Assembly: GCA_963777355.1 (NCBI GenBank)
Contig: CAVZQK010000055.1
Span: forward strand, 124,001 to 188,000
Source of the DNA: DATJHM01 sp963777355
Lineage (GTDB): Bacteria; Chloroflexota; Ktedonobacteria; Ktedonobacterales; Ktedonobacteraceae
Reading direction: 5' to 3'
Length of the DNA stretch: 64,000 nucleotides
Part shown: positions 19,228-29,911 of the stretch, piece after piece
Numbering within the stretch: position 1 is the first letter of the stretch
Layout of the letters: each line of letters begins with the position of its first letter
Notes under the pieces: model-generated
What the model saw: the letters and a program-made list of their open reading frames with translations, nothing else
Database searches by the model: none
What the model was told of the DNA's origin: nothing
Translations under genes and position numbers: made by a program

Positions 19228-21780
19228 ATGACCCAGCTTGCACCAAATGACCGATTACGAGCAGCACGCAGAAGCAAGCATCTGTCACGGGAAGAACTGG
19301 GAAAGACGCTTGGCATCAGCGCTTTTACTGTGGGCCGCTGGGAGCGTGGCGAGGCAGTCCCTGATGTTTATATGACAGCCAGGCTGTGTGAGCTGTTCAA
19401 AAAACGTCCTGAAGATCTAGGCTTTCCGATCCTGACTGCCTATGCTACTGATGATGAGCAGGATGGTCAGGGGAAGCATAAAACTGTCCAGATACTTGAT
19501 CCAGCGATTCCTGTGCCCCCAGCGCTTCCTCTCGTAGGACGAGACCAGGAGCTCGCTGAGTTTAGAGCGCGTTTGCAAAACACCGAGGGGGAAAGCGTCA
19601 TTGCGCTCAATGGGCTCCCCGGTGTTGGCAAGACAGCCCTTTCACTGGCGCTGGCCCATGATACCAATCTGCGTGAGTATTTTACGGATGGAGTTCTCTG
19701 GGCCGCTTTGGGGCCTGAACCTAATATTCCCGGTATCTTCAGCCGCTGGGCTAAATTGCTAGGTATCTCACGGCATGAAACAGCCCGGCTTAATCAGAGC
19801 GATACCTGGGCCAGAGTGATTCATGATGCCATCGGCAATCGACGGATGCTCCTGGTCATTGATGATGCCTGGACAGTTGAAGACGCCCTGACAATGAAAG
19901 TCGGTGGCCCACAGACGGCACATCTTGTGACGACGCGTTATCCCAGTATCGCGGCCCATATTGCTGTTGAGACCGCAACTCAGATTCAGGAGCTCGGCAC
20001 AGAGGACAGCATGACGTTACTGAGGTTACTTGCTCCACAGATCGTGGATATAGAAGCAGGCAAGGCTTATGATCTGATCCATGCAGTGGGGGGTCTACCC
20101 CTGGCACTCACGCTTGTCGGTAATTATCTGCGTCTGCAAGCCTATAGCGGACAACCGAGGAGAATTCACGCGGCCCTGAAACGCCTGAGCGATGCCGAAG
20201 GACGCTTGCAGATCAGCACGCCACGGGGGCCAGCAGAACAACACCCCAGTCTCCCATCGGACGTTCCTCTCTCGCTTCAATCAATCATAGCGGTAACCGA
20301 TCAGCAACTGAGTACCAAACAGCGGGCCGCGCTTTATGCGCTGGCAGTTTTCCCAGCCAAGCCTCATAGCTTCTCTGAAGAGATGGCCCGTGAGGTCGCT
20401 GCCTGCACAAACGAGACACTAGACGCACTTGCAGATACCGGGCTACTTGAAAGCGCCAGTTCTGACCGCTATACCTTGCACCAGACTATAGCAGACTATA
20501 CGCGTAATCGCCTACAGGACGAAGCACCTTATACGCGCCTGATTGCTTATGTCACCACCTATATTGAAAGCCATCATACTGACTACGAAGAACTGGAGCG
20601 TGAAAGCAGTACTATTCTCGCCGCTCTGGAAGCGGCGTATGATAAGAACAGGCAGGCGGAGCTCATTCAAGCCACCAACGCTTTCGCGCCATTCCTCCTC
20701 ATGCGTGGCTTTTACAGTCTTGTGGAACGCCATGTCCAGCGAGCACACACAGCGGCTCAAGCCATCCAGGATAGTCATGGGACACTCGTTACCCTGCTCT
20801 ATCTGGGACAACTGGCCCAGAAACAGGGAGATTTTAGCCGTGCAGAAACCTTCTTGAAAGAGGGACTCCAACTTGCGCGACAGCAACAGGACAACGAATT
20901 GACCAGCGCACTCCTTGCAGAGCTAGGCTCAGTTACCTGGCGGCGTGGCGAATATAGTCATGCTGAGGCCTACTCACAAGAGGGATTGAGCATTGCACGA
21001 AAAATTGGCAACGAAAAACATCTAAGCTTCTTACTAAAGACACTTGGATCGATCAGCGCAAGCAAGGGAGACTACAAAAGTTCAGAGGCTTATCTACGCG
21101 AAGGGCTGGAATTAGCAAGACAAAGTGGAGATCGAGAGCAAGTCTGTTCTGCCCTACTTAATCTGGGCGTGACTGTTGCTGAACGCGGAAACGACGCTCA
21201 GGCAATACTCTATCTGCGCGAAGGACTGGACGTAGCAAGGCAGATTGGACATCGGGAGCAGATCTGCGCCTTACTCCTCAATCTGGCCGAGATGGAAGGT
21301 CAACAGAAAGATTACAAGCAGGCAGAAGCGTATCTCCTTGAAGGGCTGGAAGTTGCCCAACAGATTTCCCATCAAGAATGGACAAGTATTCTTCTGCTCA
21401 ACCTGGCTGAATTGAAAGAAAGACTAGATCAGGACGACGAAGCCGAAGGATACCTGCAACGAAGTCTGGCGCTAGCCCAGCCCATTGGGCGGCCACGCAT
21501 CATCTGTATCGTCTACTATGAATACGGCAACATCTATTTAAAACAACAGCAGACCGTCCAGGCTGAAGAGAGTTTTCAGAAGATGCTTCAAGCCATTCCT
21601 GAAGGAGATCAGGAGATGTACGCCCTGGCAAGCTATGGACTGGCGCGAGTCGCTGCCAGCAAAGGAGAACTCAGCGAGGCACGTAAGCAGGCTGAGACGA
21701 GCATTCAGGCCTTCGAGAAAATGGGTCATCGGCGTGCTCAGGAGATACGTCAATGGGTCGAGGCCTTGCCAGAAAAATAA
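19228..21780 (+). CDS. XRE-HTH / NB-ARC (STAND) ATPase / TPR regulator
   Basis: 850 residues. An XRE helix-turn-helix occupies residues ~5-65 (LSREELGKTLGISAFTVGRW). The NB-ARC module has Walker A GLPGVGKTALS (~131), Walker B LLVIDDAW (~208) and the GxP motif GGLPLALTLVG (~288). A winged-helix segment follows, and from ~490 there is an array of ~40-residue TPR units (LLYLGQLAQKQGDFSRAETF and others). STAND proteins of this layout are ATP-dependent switches that oligomerise on ligand binding; in Ktedonobacteria they are abundant and mostly uncharacterised. I chose the ATG at 19228 because of the strong upstream site. Confidence 0.92.
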   Translation: MTQLAPNDRLRAARRSKHLSREELGKTLGISAFTVGRWERGEAVPDVYMTARLCELFKKRPEDLGFPILTAYATDDEQDGQGKHKTVQILDPAIPVPPALPLVGRDQELAEFRARLQNTEGESVIALNGLPGVGKTALSLALAHDTNLREYFTDGVLWAALGPEPNIPGIFSRWAKLLGISRHETARLNQSDTWARVIHDAIGNRRMLLVIDDAWTVEDALTMKVGGPQTAHLVTTRYPSIAAHIAVETATQIQELGTEDSMTLLRLLAPQIVDIEAGKAYDLIHAVGGLPLALTLVGNYLRLQAYSGQPRRIHAALKRLSDAEGRLQISTPRGPAEQHPSLPSDVPLSLQSIIAVTDQQLSTKQRAALYALAVFPAKPHSFSEEMAREVAACTNETLDALADTGLLESASSDRYTLHQTIADYTRNRLQDEAPYTRLIAYVTTYIESHHTDYEELERESSTILAALEAAYDKNRQAELIQATNAFAPFLLMRGFYSLVERHVQRAHTAAQAIQDSHGTLVTLLYLGQLAQKQGDFSRAETFLKEGLQLARQQQDNELTSALLAELGSVTWRRGEYSHAEAYSQEGLSIARKIGNEKHLSFLLKTLGSISASKGDYKSSEAYLREGLELARQSGDREQVCSALLNLGVTVAERGNDAQAILYLREGLDVARQIGHREQICALLLNLAEMEGQQKDYKQAEAYLLEGLEVAQQISHQEWTSILLLNLAELKERLDQDDEAEGYLQRSLALAQPIGRPRIICIVYYEYGNIYLKQQQTVQAEESFQKMLQAIPEGDQEMYALASYGLARVAASKGELSEARKQAETSIQAFEKMGHRRAQEIRQWVEALPEK

Positions 21781-21782
21781 GC

Positions 21783-22682
21783 CTATTCAGGCTGAGCCAG
21801 ACGAGCAGATGAAGAAACAAGAGCAACCAGTCCCGGTAAAAGCGTGGCAAAGAGGATAATCGTGCCGCCGAGCAATGTCAATGGAGTAGGAATAGCGCCG
21901 AGGAGCAAGATACCAAAGACGATGCCCCAGACAGGTTCGAGACTTGCCAGCAAGCTAGCAAACTGAGCAGTAATTGTACGCATACTGGCGATAAAGAGTG
22001 TATGGGCCAGAGCGGTACAGACGACACCAAGAATGAGCAAAATGAGCAGAGCGCGGGGCTGCCAGAAAGAGGAAGTCGCAGTCAGGAAAAAGACGGGCAA
22101 AAGAACGAGAGCGGCAATACCATCTTGATAGAAGCTAATCGCCAGACTGGAGTAGGTACGTCCGAGCAAACGATTCATCACAGAAAGCAAAGCAAACGAA
22201 GCCCCTGAAAGCACGCCCCACACGACGCCCAGCGTCGTATGGTTTTGCAAAGTAAACGAAGGGACCAGCAGATAGATACCGGGCAAGATCAGCAAAGCAG
22301 CGACGATCTGGATACGACTGGGACGTTGATGGAGTAGAAGAGGTTCTAGGGCAGCAGTAAAGAGGGGAAAGCTGGAGAAGGAGAGGAGGCCAACAGCAAC
22401 ATTTGAGACATTGATCGCTTGAAAGAAGGCGGTCCAGTGGAGAGCAAGCAGCAGGCCCTGTCCCAGGAGCAAAAAGGCATCGCGGGCACGATTCGGGCGT
22501 AAGGGCACATGCTGAAGCAAGCAAACCGCCAGAAGCACAAGTCCCGCAAAGAAAGCGCGGCCAAAGACGATGAGCGGTGCAGACAAAACACTCAATTTTC
22601 CCAGGACGCCGGCGAGACCAAAAAAGAGGACAGCAACATTAGCAAAAACTAATTCTCGCAGCTTTTTTGATCGCTCCGGCAT
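21783..22682 (-). CDS. EamA/DMT-family transporter
   Basis: 299 residues with ten predicted membrane helices in two EamA halves (for example LVFANVAVLFFGLAGVLGKL and GVLSGASFALLSVMNRLLGR). The second half includes the typical LEPVWGIVFGILLLGAIPTP. It probably exports a small metabolite such as an amino acid. The ATG at 22682 follows GAGGAG by 12 bases. It converges on the STAND regulator with only two bases between stops. Confidence 0.87.
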   Translation of the reverse strand: MPERSKKLRELVFANVAVLFFGLAGVLGKLSVLSAPLIVFGRAFFAGLVLLAVCLLQHVPLRPNRARDAFLLLGQGLLLALHWTAFFQAINVSNVAVGLLSFSSFPLFTAALEPLLLHQRPSRIQIVAALLILPGIYLLVPSFTLQNHTTLGVVWGVLSGASFALLSVMNRLLGRTYSSLAISFYQDGIAALVLLPVFFLTATSSFWQPRALLILLILGVVCTALAHTLFIASMRTITAQFASLLASLEPVWGIVFGILLLGAIPTPLTLLGGTIILFATLLPGLVALVSSSARLAQPE

Positions 22683-22807
22683 TACATTAAAGATCTCCTC
22701 AGAAAGATATGCTACTATCTTATACAATTCTGCTAGCTAAAGCAAACCGGAGACCGATTAAGACAAGCAACGACCCCTCTCTCTTTCAAAGAGAAAAGAC
22801 AGATACA

Positions 22808-22842
22808 AAAGTGGGGCTTGTCTGCTCGTTTGGCAAGCCCCA
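22808..22842 (-). terminator. terminator of the YccF-like gene
   Basis: TGGGGCTTG (22812-22820) and its complement CAAGCCCCA (22834-22842) form a stem with a 13-base loop. On the minus strand it is followed by ACTTTTG, directly downstream of the gene that ends at 22849. Confidence 0.55.
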
Positions 22843-22848
22843 GCCCAA

Positions 22849-23604
22849 CTAATTTTTGCGCAGAGTGAGCACGGCGGGAAGGCGATCAAACATCATAAAG
22901 CCAACAGGGAAGAGAATAATTGTCAGACAGCAGGCATAGGCGAGATTAGCCCATAAGTAGCCCACCCAGCAACCAATAAACACAAAGTAGAGGGCACGAA
23001 TCAAGAAATTAACCTGTTGAGTGCCACCTACATTGACATTGATATTCTGCACCATCACATTTCCACCAGCTTGCTGTACAGCCACCGTTGAGACATTGAC
23101 ATTGGTCGAAGTGCCCGCAGCTTTAAGCGTCATAATCTGAGGCAGGCGATTGAGCATCATCAGGCCAATTGGCAGCGTTATTATGAATGCACAGAGCGCA
23201 AAGCCAATATTAAGCCAGACGAGACCAGCCCACCAACCGAAAAAGAAGAAGTAGAGAGCACGAACAAAAAGGCCGGGTCCGCTCTTCTGAACATTCACAT
23301 TGATATTTGTCTGCATAACAGACTGCTGAGGCATCATCATTGGCTGACCAGGAACGGGATACGCAGCGGGCATACCCTGATAGGGAACCTGTTGCATAGG
23401 TGCCTGCTGGTAGGGCTGAGGCGGATAGGCTTGTTGCGGCTGTTGCGGCCAGGGCTGTTGTTGTTGCTGTTGAGGTGGATAGGCTTGTTGGTAAGGTTGC
23501 TGTTGTGGATATGATTGTGGTGGAACATAAGGAGCCTGTTGATAGTTTTCCGGTGGTTGCTGCGGGTAAGATGGTTGATAGTTTTCCGGCGGTTGCTCTT
23601 GCAT
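22849..23604 (-). CDS. YccF-like membrane protein with Pro/Gln-rich N-terminus
   Basis: 251 residues. The first ~90 are low-complexity Pro/Gln/Tyr repeats (QQPYQQAYPPQQQQQQ), a cytoplasmic disordered tail often placed before membrane modules. Two homologous membrane units follow: VRALYFFFFGWWAGLVWLNI ... LPIGLMMLNRLPQIMTL and IRALYFVFIGCWVGYLWANL ... FPVGFMMFDRLPAVLTL. They are separated by a Val/Asn-rich linker (MVQNINVNV). These units match the YccF domain, whose function is unknown. The ATG at 23604 is favoured by AAGGGAAG upstream. The CAG/CAA tract is slippage-prone. Confidence 0.8.
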   Translation of the reverse strand: MQEQPPENYQPSYPQQPPENYQQAPYVPPQSYPQQQPYQQAYPPQQQQQQPWPQQPQQAYPPQPYQQAPMQQVPYQGMPAAYPVPGQPMMMPQQSVMQTNINVNVQKSGPGLFVRALYFFFFGWWAGLVWLNIGFALCAFIITLPIGLMMLNRLPQIMTLKAAGTSTNVNVSTVAVQQAGGNVMVQNINVNVGGTQQVNFLIRALYFVFIGCWVGYLWANLAYACCLTIILFPVGFMMFDRLPAVLTLRKN

Positions 23605-24001
23605 GATGTCTTCCCTTCCCAAGCATACTTTCCATAATAAATAGATAGACTACACTTTATAGACATACACTATGAAGAACGTACAATAATGAGAAGTATA
23701 ACATATAAAAACTCTCTAACACAATCACTCTATCGACAGATAAACCATTTCCACCAGTAGATGAGATAGAAATATTACAAGATTATCAGTTAGAAGAGAG
23801 GGATAAAAATTTCTGTTCAGTGGACTGAGAAGGAAAAGCGCACCACCCTTCACTTTTATAATAAGCGCTAGAGAAAATTTGTGGTATTGCACTTCCATCT
23901 AAATATCAACTATAATCGTGTAAGGGTGTGGCTGAAGTGAAGTTATGGATGATCTATTTTTCGGAAAAAGCAATCCAACAAAGGAGTAAAAAGGATACTA
24001 T
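23605..24001. other. AT-rich intergenic region between divergent genes
   Basis: About 400 bases with no gene. It should contain the promoters of the YccF-like gene and the channel-like gene. No operator or repeat was fixed. Confidence 0.4.
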
Positions 24002-24706
24002 ATGAATGAGACAAAACAGAATCAAGTGGTAGATGCAATAGATCAGCAGCCCACAACCAAGCCCCACCATGTGGGGCAAATCCCACAATGGACTGTCTCG
24101 CTCGGTATCTTACTGACCGGGGTCCTTTATCTTTTTTTGCCCGAAAGATTAACCATCGGTCCAAGCTGGCTTTTATTGGCCCTTGAAGCCTGTATCATTA
24201 CGCCTCTCTGGATATTTCATCTTTCCGGGCGTCTGCTCCCCTACCGGCTTGTACGCACACTCAGCCTGATTGTTCTTGGCCTGGTCACGCTCACATTAGC
24301 AGGGAGCGTAATTACTCTTATTAGTGAGTTGTCAAAGATTAGCGCAGCGAATTCATTATTACGCACCACCGCGCTTCTCTGGCTTTCAAACATCACCGTC
24401 TTTGGTTTATGGTACTGGGACACCGATGGGGGGGGACCACGCAAGCGGCACGAAGCAGGACATATCGCCTCAGACTTTCTCTTTCCGCAGCAGGCTTCTG
24501 CGGGTACGCCACAGCAACCTAACGGTGAGCCCTGGGCACCACAATTCTTCGACTACTTCTATCTAGCATTCAATACAGCGACCGCATTCAGTCCAACCGA
24601 TACCTATCCACTCACACGTTCGGGTAAAGCGCTCATGATGGTTGAATCGATGATCTCTCTCGTAATCGTTGGAGTACTCGTCAGTCGGGTCGCTAATATA
24701 TTTTGA
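24002..24706 (+). CDS. membrane protein with ion-channel-like C-terminus
   Basis: 234 residues with about five hydrophobic segments. The C-terminal part, YFYLAFNTATAFSPTDTYPL then ALMMVESMISLVIVGVLVSR, has the arrangement of a pore-loop followed by an inner helix seen in two-helix channel-like proteins. The classic potassium selectivity motif GYG is absent. A soluble loop (GGGPRKRHEAGHIASDF) precedes it. It begins 13 bases after AGGAG-like sequence. Function inferred only loosely. Confidence 0.65.
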   Translation: MNETKQNQVVDAIDQQPTTKPHHVGQIPQWTVSLGILLTGVLYLFLPERLTIGPSWLLLALEACIITPLWIFHLSGRLLPYRLVRTLSLIVLGLVTLTLAGSVITLISELSKISAANSLLRTTALLWLSNITVFGLWYWDTDGGGPRKRHEAGHIASDFLFPQQASAGTPQQPNGEPWAPQFFDYFYLAFNTATAFSPTDTYPLTRSGKALMMVESMISLVIVGVLVSRVANIF

Positions 24707-24740
24707 AGATAAGCAACGCTTTATACTGAAGGGCATTGGT

Positions 24741-24764
24741 GCCTCTCCCTTTTGGGGGAGAGGC
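24741..24764. terminator. bidirectional terminator hairpin
   Basis: GCCTCTCCC (24741-24749) and GGGAGAGGC (24756-24764) pair around a T-rich loop. It lies between the convergent channel-like gene and hppA. Confidence 0.55.
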
Positions 24765-24772
24765 AAGAGAAA

Positions 24773-27032
24773 TCAGGGATGCAGGAAGACGTAGAGAGGG
24801 GCAAGCACCAGAGTAATAGTACTCAAGAGTTTGATGAGCACGTGCAGCGAGGGGCCAGCGGTATCCTTGAAGGGATCGCCGACAGTATCACCGATGACGC
24901 TTGCTTTGTGGGGTTCGCTCTTCTTACCCAGAATAATACCTTCTGGATCGTTGGAAGCGACTACATCACCCTTTACATCGACGCGAAGATTACCCGCCTC
25001 AATATACTTCTTAGCGTTATCCCAGGCACCACCGCTATTATTCAGGAAGAGTGCCATCACAATACCGCCCATTGTACTGACCATCAACATACCAGCAGCG
25101 GCTTGAGGGCCGAGGATCACACCAACCAGGATCAGGAGTCAGAACAGCCACAGCGCCTGGAAGCACCATCGCGCGTAAAGCGCCATTAGTGCTGATCTCT
25201 ACACAACGGGCATAATCAGGATCAACGCGATCTGCCGGATTCTCAGCCATGATATTCGGCATAGCCTTGAACTGGCGGCGTACTTCTTCGATCATGCGTT
25301 TCGCGGCAGTGCCGACGGCGCGAATTGCCAGCGAGCAGAAGATAAAGATCAAAGCCAGACCAATCAGAGCGGCGATAAAGGTCGAGATATTCGCCAGATC
25401 CACACGATAGACAGTAGGATCGTGCTTGAAGCTATAGAGCACATCCAGGTAAGCACTAAACAGGACAAACGCGGCCAGAGCGGCAGAACCCAGGCCATAG
25501 CCTTTCGTCAAAGCTTTGGTGGTATTGCCAACACTATCAAGTGCATCCGTAATATTGCGTACATTCTCAGCCTGGCCGCTCATCTCACTGATGCCTCCGG
25601 CATTATCAGTAATCGGGCCAAAGGTATCCATTGCCAGGATATACGCACAACTCATCAGCATACCGACAGTAGCGGCGGCTGTGCCAAAAACACCACTAAG
25701 ATCAATAACGCCTGATTCCTGGAGAGCGAGATGAACATGGACCTGGCTCCCAAAGAAATAGGAGAGGCCCAGAGCAATACAGATCGAAAGGACCGGCAGA
25801 ACCACACATTCAAAACCAATACTCACGCCAGCGATAATCGTCGTGGCGGCTCCCGTCATAGAAGCTTCCGCAATCTCGCGTACAGGACGCCAGGTGCCAG
25901 CGGTATAATACTGCGTGATAAAAACAAAAGCGATACTCAGAAGAATACCAACACAGCCAGCAAAAGCATACCAGAGCCAGGGTGCAATGCCATAGTTTCC
26001 CGTCTCATTGCCCTGATTTAAGAGGAGATAGCTACCTACAAAAATGCCAATCACAGCAAGAGCGCAGGTAATATAAAAACCGATATTAAGCTGCTGCATC
26101 GCAACAATGCTCGGATCGCGGCCATTCGCCTTTTCCGGTTCAATCACGGCAGACGAGCGGATAAAGAGCACGCCGACAGACGAGGCAATAATGCCAAAGG
26201 CACCCAGGACAAGGGGAAAGAGCAGCCAGCCAACATTATGAGTTGCCTGATAGAGGACAGCACCCAGAATCATCGTACCGATATTTTCGGCAGCAGTAGA
26301 CTCAAAAAGATCGGCACCACGACCAGCGCAGTCACCAACATTATCACCTACAAGATCGGCAATAACGGCAGGATTACGTGGATCGTCCTCTGGAATATTA
26401 GCCTCAACCTTGCCGACCAGATCGGCACCCACGTCAGCAGCTTTTGTATAGATACCACCACCGAGCTGAGCAAAGAGAGCGACAAAACTTGCGCCAAAGC
26501 CAAAGCCGACAATCAACGACGGCGTAAGTGCAGGCTGAGAGAGGCCTCCAAAAAGCAAGAAAAGCAGCGAGACGCCCAGGAGAGAAAGAGCAACCACCAG
26601 GAAGCCAGAGACCGCACCACCACGCAGAGAGACCACCAGAGCCTCTCCCAGACTACGTCGTGCGGCACTTGCGGTTCGGCTATTGGATTTCACCGCAACA
26701 TACATGCCAATAAAACCGGAGAGACCGGAACAGAGCGCCCCAACGAGAAAAGCCACAGCCGTATGCCAGGCCAGATTAATTTTATCCGCCTGAGAGCCCT
26801 GGCCCAGCAGCGCAAGAACAGCGGCAACCACCAGAGCGGCAACAATCGACAGCAGGCTAATCGTCCGATATTGGCGACGCAAGAAGGCCGTAGCGCCGGA
26901 AAAAATCGCATCCGCAATTTTCTGCATTTCCGGTGTCCCCGTATCTTTACGGAGCACAAAAAAAACGAGATAGGACGCGAACGCTACGGCAAGCAGGCTC
27001 ACAACGATGGGAACCCAAATATAATTGACCAT
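24773..27032 (-). pseudogene. hppA: K+-independent proton-translocating pyrophosphatase, one-base frameshift
   Basis: A ~752-residue integral membrane pump that couples pyrophosphate hydrolysis to proton export. About 16 membrane helices are visible. The substrate-binding motifs are DVGADLVGKVEANIPEDDPR and DNVGDCAGRGADLFES. The segment GNTTKALTKGYGLGS has Lys where potassium-dependent enzymes have Ala, so it should be potassium-independent. The start at 27032 follows GGAGG. An extra base near 25133 breaks the frame; removing it joins VAVLTP to ILVGVILGPQAAAGM, and the rest ends at 24773. The intact flanking sequence makes a sequencing error plausible. No partner gene is adjacent. Confidence 0.9.
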
Positions 27033-27376
27033 CAACACTTCCTCCATCAGAAAGTCAGTAGATTTGACCAGTGCTGCCAGAAGTCCATGCCAATGGAGAG
27101 TTAGCAATTATGTCAGGCAGTTGGCACCATTTTTCAAAGAAAAATTTTTTCTAAATATCTTTTATTATTTATCATATTGCCTTGTTATCCGTCAAGTTTA
27201 TTGGAGGAGAGCAATACATCCTTATGCAAAAGAATAAGTATATAGTAAAGCAAGCTAGCAGGCAGTCTTTCTCATTGTTTAAACAAGAGCATATGTTATT
27301 TTTCTATGGTTCTAGCAAGATAACAAAATTTGCGAGAAGTGAGAGAAAACGCTACATAGTATACACCTTGTCATAA
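27033..27376. promoter_or_regulatory. AT-rich region upstream of hppA
   Basis: About 340 AT-rich bases between the hppA start and the 3' end of the primase gene. It presumably carries the hppA promoter. No gene or repeat was recognised. Confidence 0.35.
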
Positions 27377-28917
27377 TCAGACAATATCCTCCTGAGACGA
27401 TTCACGAGAGGAGTCTGAGTGGTGGAACAGGTTGGTATATGAGGGAAGAAAGTCCGTGTGTGTGGGGAGGGTTGGTTTTTTGTAGATAGTGGCGAGATGG
27501 AGGGCGAGTTGTTCGAGGGAGAGAGTAAGGGCAAGGCCGTGGTAGAAGCGACCAGTGGACTGACGGCTACGACGGAAGCCACGAGAGTGAAGGCGGCGTC
27601 CAAAAGCTGTCTCACTGAGGCGAGGGGTATCCTGGAAGCGAGACCAGAGGGTATAGGCGCGATAGAGATCCTGCGCACGAGTAGAGTGGGAATCCTCGGC
27701 GGGATGGCAGCAGGATTCCAGGAACGAGGCGAGTTCGTCCTGGTCTTCTTGAGAGGCGGAAGTAGCCTCGCTGACAATAGCGGGTTGCTGGAGGGTGTGG
27801 ATCTGCCAGAGGAGGCAGCCTTGCACCGCCCAGGTAAGGATAGCTGGGAGCGCGGCATGCAATTCTTGCGTGAGTTGGCGAGTTTCGTTGGGGGAGAGAG
27901 TAAGAGAGAGAGGGATGAGAGTGAGGGAGTCTTGTGCAGATAAGAGAAATCGGCAGGGAAGGAAGGAAGGTCAGGAACGGAGAGCCAGAGTTTGCCATGT
28001 GGGTGCAGAGTGGGAGCGGGAGTAGGAGAGGAGGTATAAGGAGTGGCAGGGAGAGCTTCAACGAGAGTCGCGAGGGTAGAATAATCGCGAGGGCGAAGGA
28101 AGGCGGGGGTCGAAGTAGTAAGGAAACGGGCGCGGAAGAGGGTAGGGGAGAGAATGTGAGGATGGAAAGCAGGTAAGGCGGCGGCAGCATCCCCGAAGAG
28201 TTGAGTAAGGAGAGAGAGCAAAAGCTGTTGGGCGAGACGGCCAGGGCCAGTAAGCAGGAAACAGGAGCCATCGGTAGTGAGTCCGGTGAGGGAGTAGCCG
28301 ATGGCGCGTTGGAGATAGTGTTGCAGCGGTTGAGAGTGATTGGTAAGACGTTCAAGGAAGGTAATCCAGGCAGGAGACTGGGCCTGGGGATCGTAGGCGA
28401 AGGGGATGAGGCGAGTGAGGTAGTGCTGGGGATTGTGAGGAGAGAGGGTATTAGTGCGGAGATCGAGGGTACCGTTGAGGACCGTGAGGAGGAAGGGGTC
28501 GGCGTCGAAGATAGAGAAGGGGACAGTGATACCAGGAAGAGTAGCGGCGAGAGTGAGGAGGGCGGAGAGACGAGGGAGAGAGGCGCTATGCCGGGCGTGT
28601 TCGAGGAGTTGTTTGCAGAGGGAAGTATCTTTGTTGGTCAGGGAGAGGGCATCGTCGCGGTAAGACTGGAGAGAGGAGGTAGCGAGAGCAAGAATCTGCT
28701 GGGAGTCGTCGAGGTGCCAGCGAAGGCCATCGAAGAGGAACCAGCCAACGGAAGGGGCGAAACGGACCTGGTGACCGAAGTGTTGGATGAAGCGGCGGGC
28801 GTTGCCCAGATCATTGAGTTCATAGGAAGAGCGATTACAGAGAGACAAGATACGATGATTGTTGGAAGGGGCTGAAGATATTTGCGGATCAAGTGGGTTG
28901 TTAGTGAGATCGATCAT
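27377..28917 (-). pseudogene. P4-type phage/plasmid primase-helicase, frameshifted, Walker A not recognisable
   Basis: From the ATG at 28917 (AAAGGA upstream) the first frame shows LNDLGNARRFIQHFGHQVRF, GWFLFDGLRWHLDD, then FLLTVLNGTLDLRTNTL and YLTRLIPFAYDPQA, the D5_N region of P4-type primases. The helicase P-loop should follow at FLLTGPG, but it reads RLAQQLL, with no GKS/T. Near 27957-27975, in a GGAA repeat tract, the frame shifts. The other frame continues PCRFLLSAQDSLTLIPLSLT, QEDQDELASFLESCCHP and SRGFRRSRQSTGRFYHG to the end at 27377, the usual winged-helix C-terminus. There are no other phage genes around it. It is an orphan or decaying replication gene. Confidence 0.7.
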
Positions 28918-29229
28918 GATATGGGTTTCCTTTCGAGGAAAGATAGATGTCAGTAAATTTAAAGAGAGTAGAAAGTGCTCTTTGTTTCTAGTATCGGCGA
29001 GATAAGGAGAAACTTTAGGGGAAACAGCGATGAAAAGTGTCTGCTCACTGCATTGAAAGCAGGTCTCTCAGCGCTGTTCTGGGAGAGCCTATTACTTTGC
29101 TTAAAGAGCTGAATGCCGCGAGATACCCCAACTTGTCAGGCTTTTGGTAATTGCGCTCAATCTTCGACGGGAAATGAGCCTGGGCACCCCATACCCACGG
29201 GATGCACAACGAGCCAGGAAAAGATCTCT
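28918..29229. other. intergenic, no recognised gene
   Basis: About 310 bases between the start of the primase gene and the end of the TetR gene. The minus-strand reading frame across 29045-29344 has no family resemblance that I can support. Confidence 0.35.
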
Positions 29230-29820
29230 TCAGGGAGAAGGCTTCTCCCTTGCAACAGTGGCCCATACCCCAGGGAGCGCCAGTTGCAGGACCACCTGCT
29301 CCATGTGTTCGGGTGAATAGGGCATCTCGGCCTTGAGCCACCATTTCAGCAAGGCAAGAATGGACCCGGTCAGATACTGGGCGATCACTTCCCTGGAAAT
29401 CGCTGGAGAAGCGTTTTCCGTATAGACCGTGCTCAAAGCCTGTTCAACGGTTTTACTGAAAGCCGTCTGTGCCACCTCCCAGAACACCTCTTCGGTGTGC
29501 CCTTGCAACATGGCTCGAAAGTATTGCTCATGCTGTTGAACATGCTCAAATAGCTCCAGAATTGGAATAATTGCTCTTTTCTCCTGCCTCCCGGCAAGTT
29601 GCTTGCCAAACATGTCAAGCATCTGTTCTGCAATACTGGTCAGCACATCTTCCTTATCGAAAAAATGGGTATAAAATGTGGAGCGCCCGATCCCCGCCCG
29701 ATCCAGGATGTCTTGAACCGTTATCGCATCATAGTGTTTCTCAAAGAGTAACGCTAGCATCGCGTCGTTTACCAAGTGCTGGGTACGCTGAGAACGACGA
29801 TCCTGTTTGTCTTGTTTCAC
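29230..29820 (-). CDS. TetR/AcrR-family regulator, divergent from the DDN-like gene
   Basis: 196 residues. The N-terminal HTH is VQDILDRAGIGRSTFYTHFFDKEDVL (within residues ~30-60), followed by a ligand-binding domain of the TetR_C type with a hydrophobic helix (YLTGSILALLKWWLKA). I favour the GTG at 29820 because AAAGGAG lies about ten bases upstream; the in-frame ATG at 29841 has no site. It is divergent from the F420-type reductase gene, with ~157 bases between starts, so it probably represses that gene and itself. Confidence 0.88.
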   Translation of the reverse strand: MKQDKQDRRSQRTQHLVNDAMLALLFEKHYDAITVQDILDRAGIGRSTFYTHFFDKEDVLTSIAEQMLDMFGKQLAGRQEKRAIIPILELFEHVQQHEQYFRAMLQGHTEEVFWEVAQTAFSKTVEQALSTVYTENASPAISREVIAQYLTGSILALLKWWLKAEMPYSPEHMEQVVLQLALPGVWATVAREKPSP

Positions 29821-29911
29821 CGAATCTGTTCTCCTTTCCATACAATTTGGACGCTTTGTGCAGTAATGCACACTTTCCTCACTTTGGTTCTTGTGGCGAT
29901 CAGCTCTCCCC

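Noticed and set aside
23400..23606. Plus-strand reading frame over the CAA/CAG tract
   Set aside because: It is the complement of the low-complexity Pro/Gln region of the YccF-like gene.
25100..25140. Programmed frameshifting in hppA
   Set aside because: No slippery heptamer or pseudoknot is apparent; a simple extra base explains it, and other genes here show the same kind of break.
27934..28875. Long Glu/Gly/Arg-rich reading frames on the plus strand opposite the primase gene
   Set aside because: They are the antisense of a Leu/Ser/Pro-rich gene; no start signals or family resemblance.
29045..29344. Minus-strand reading frame downstream of the TetR gene as a separate gene
   Set aside because: Overlaps the TetR 3' end in another frame and has no similarity that I can name.
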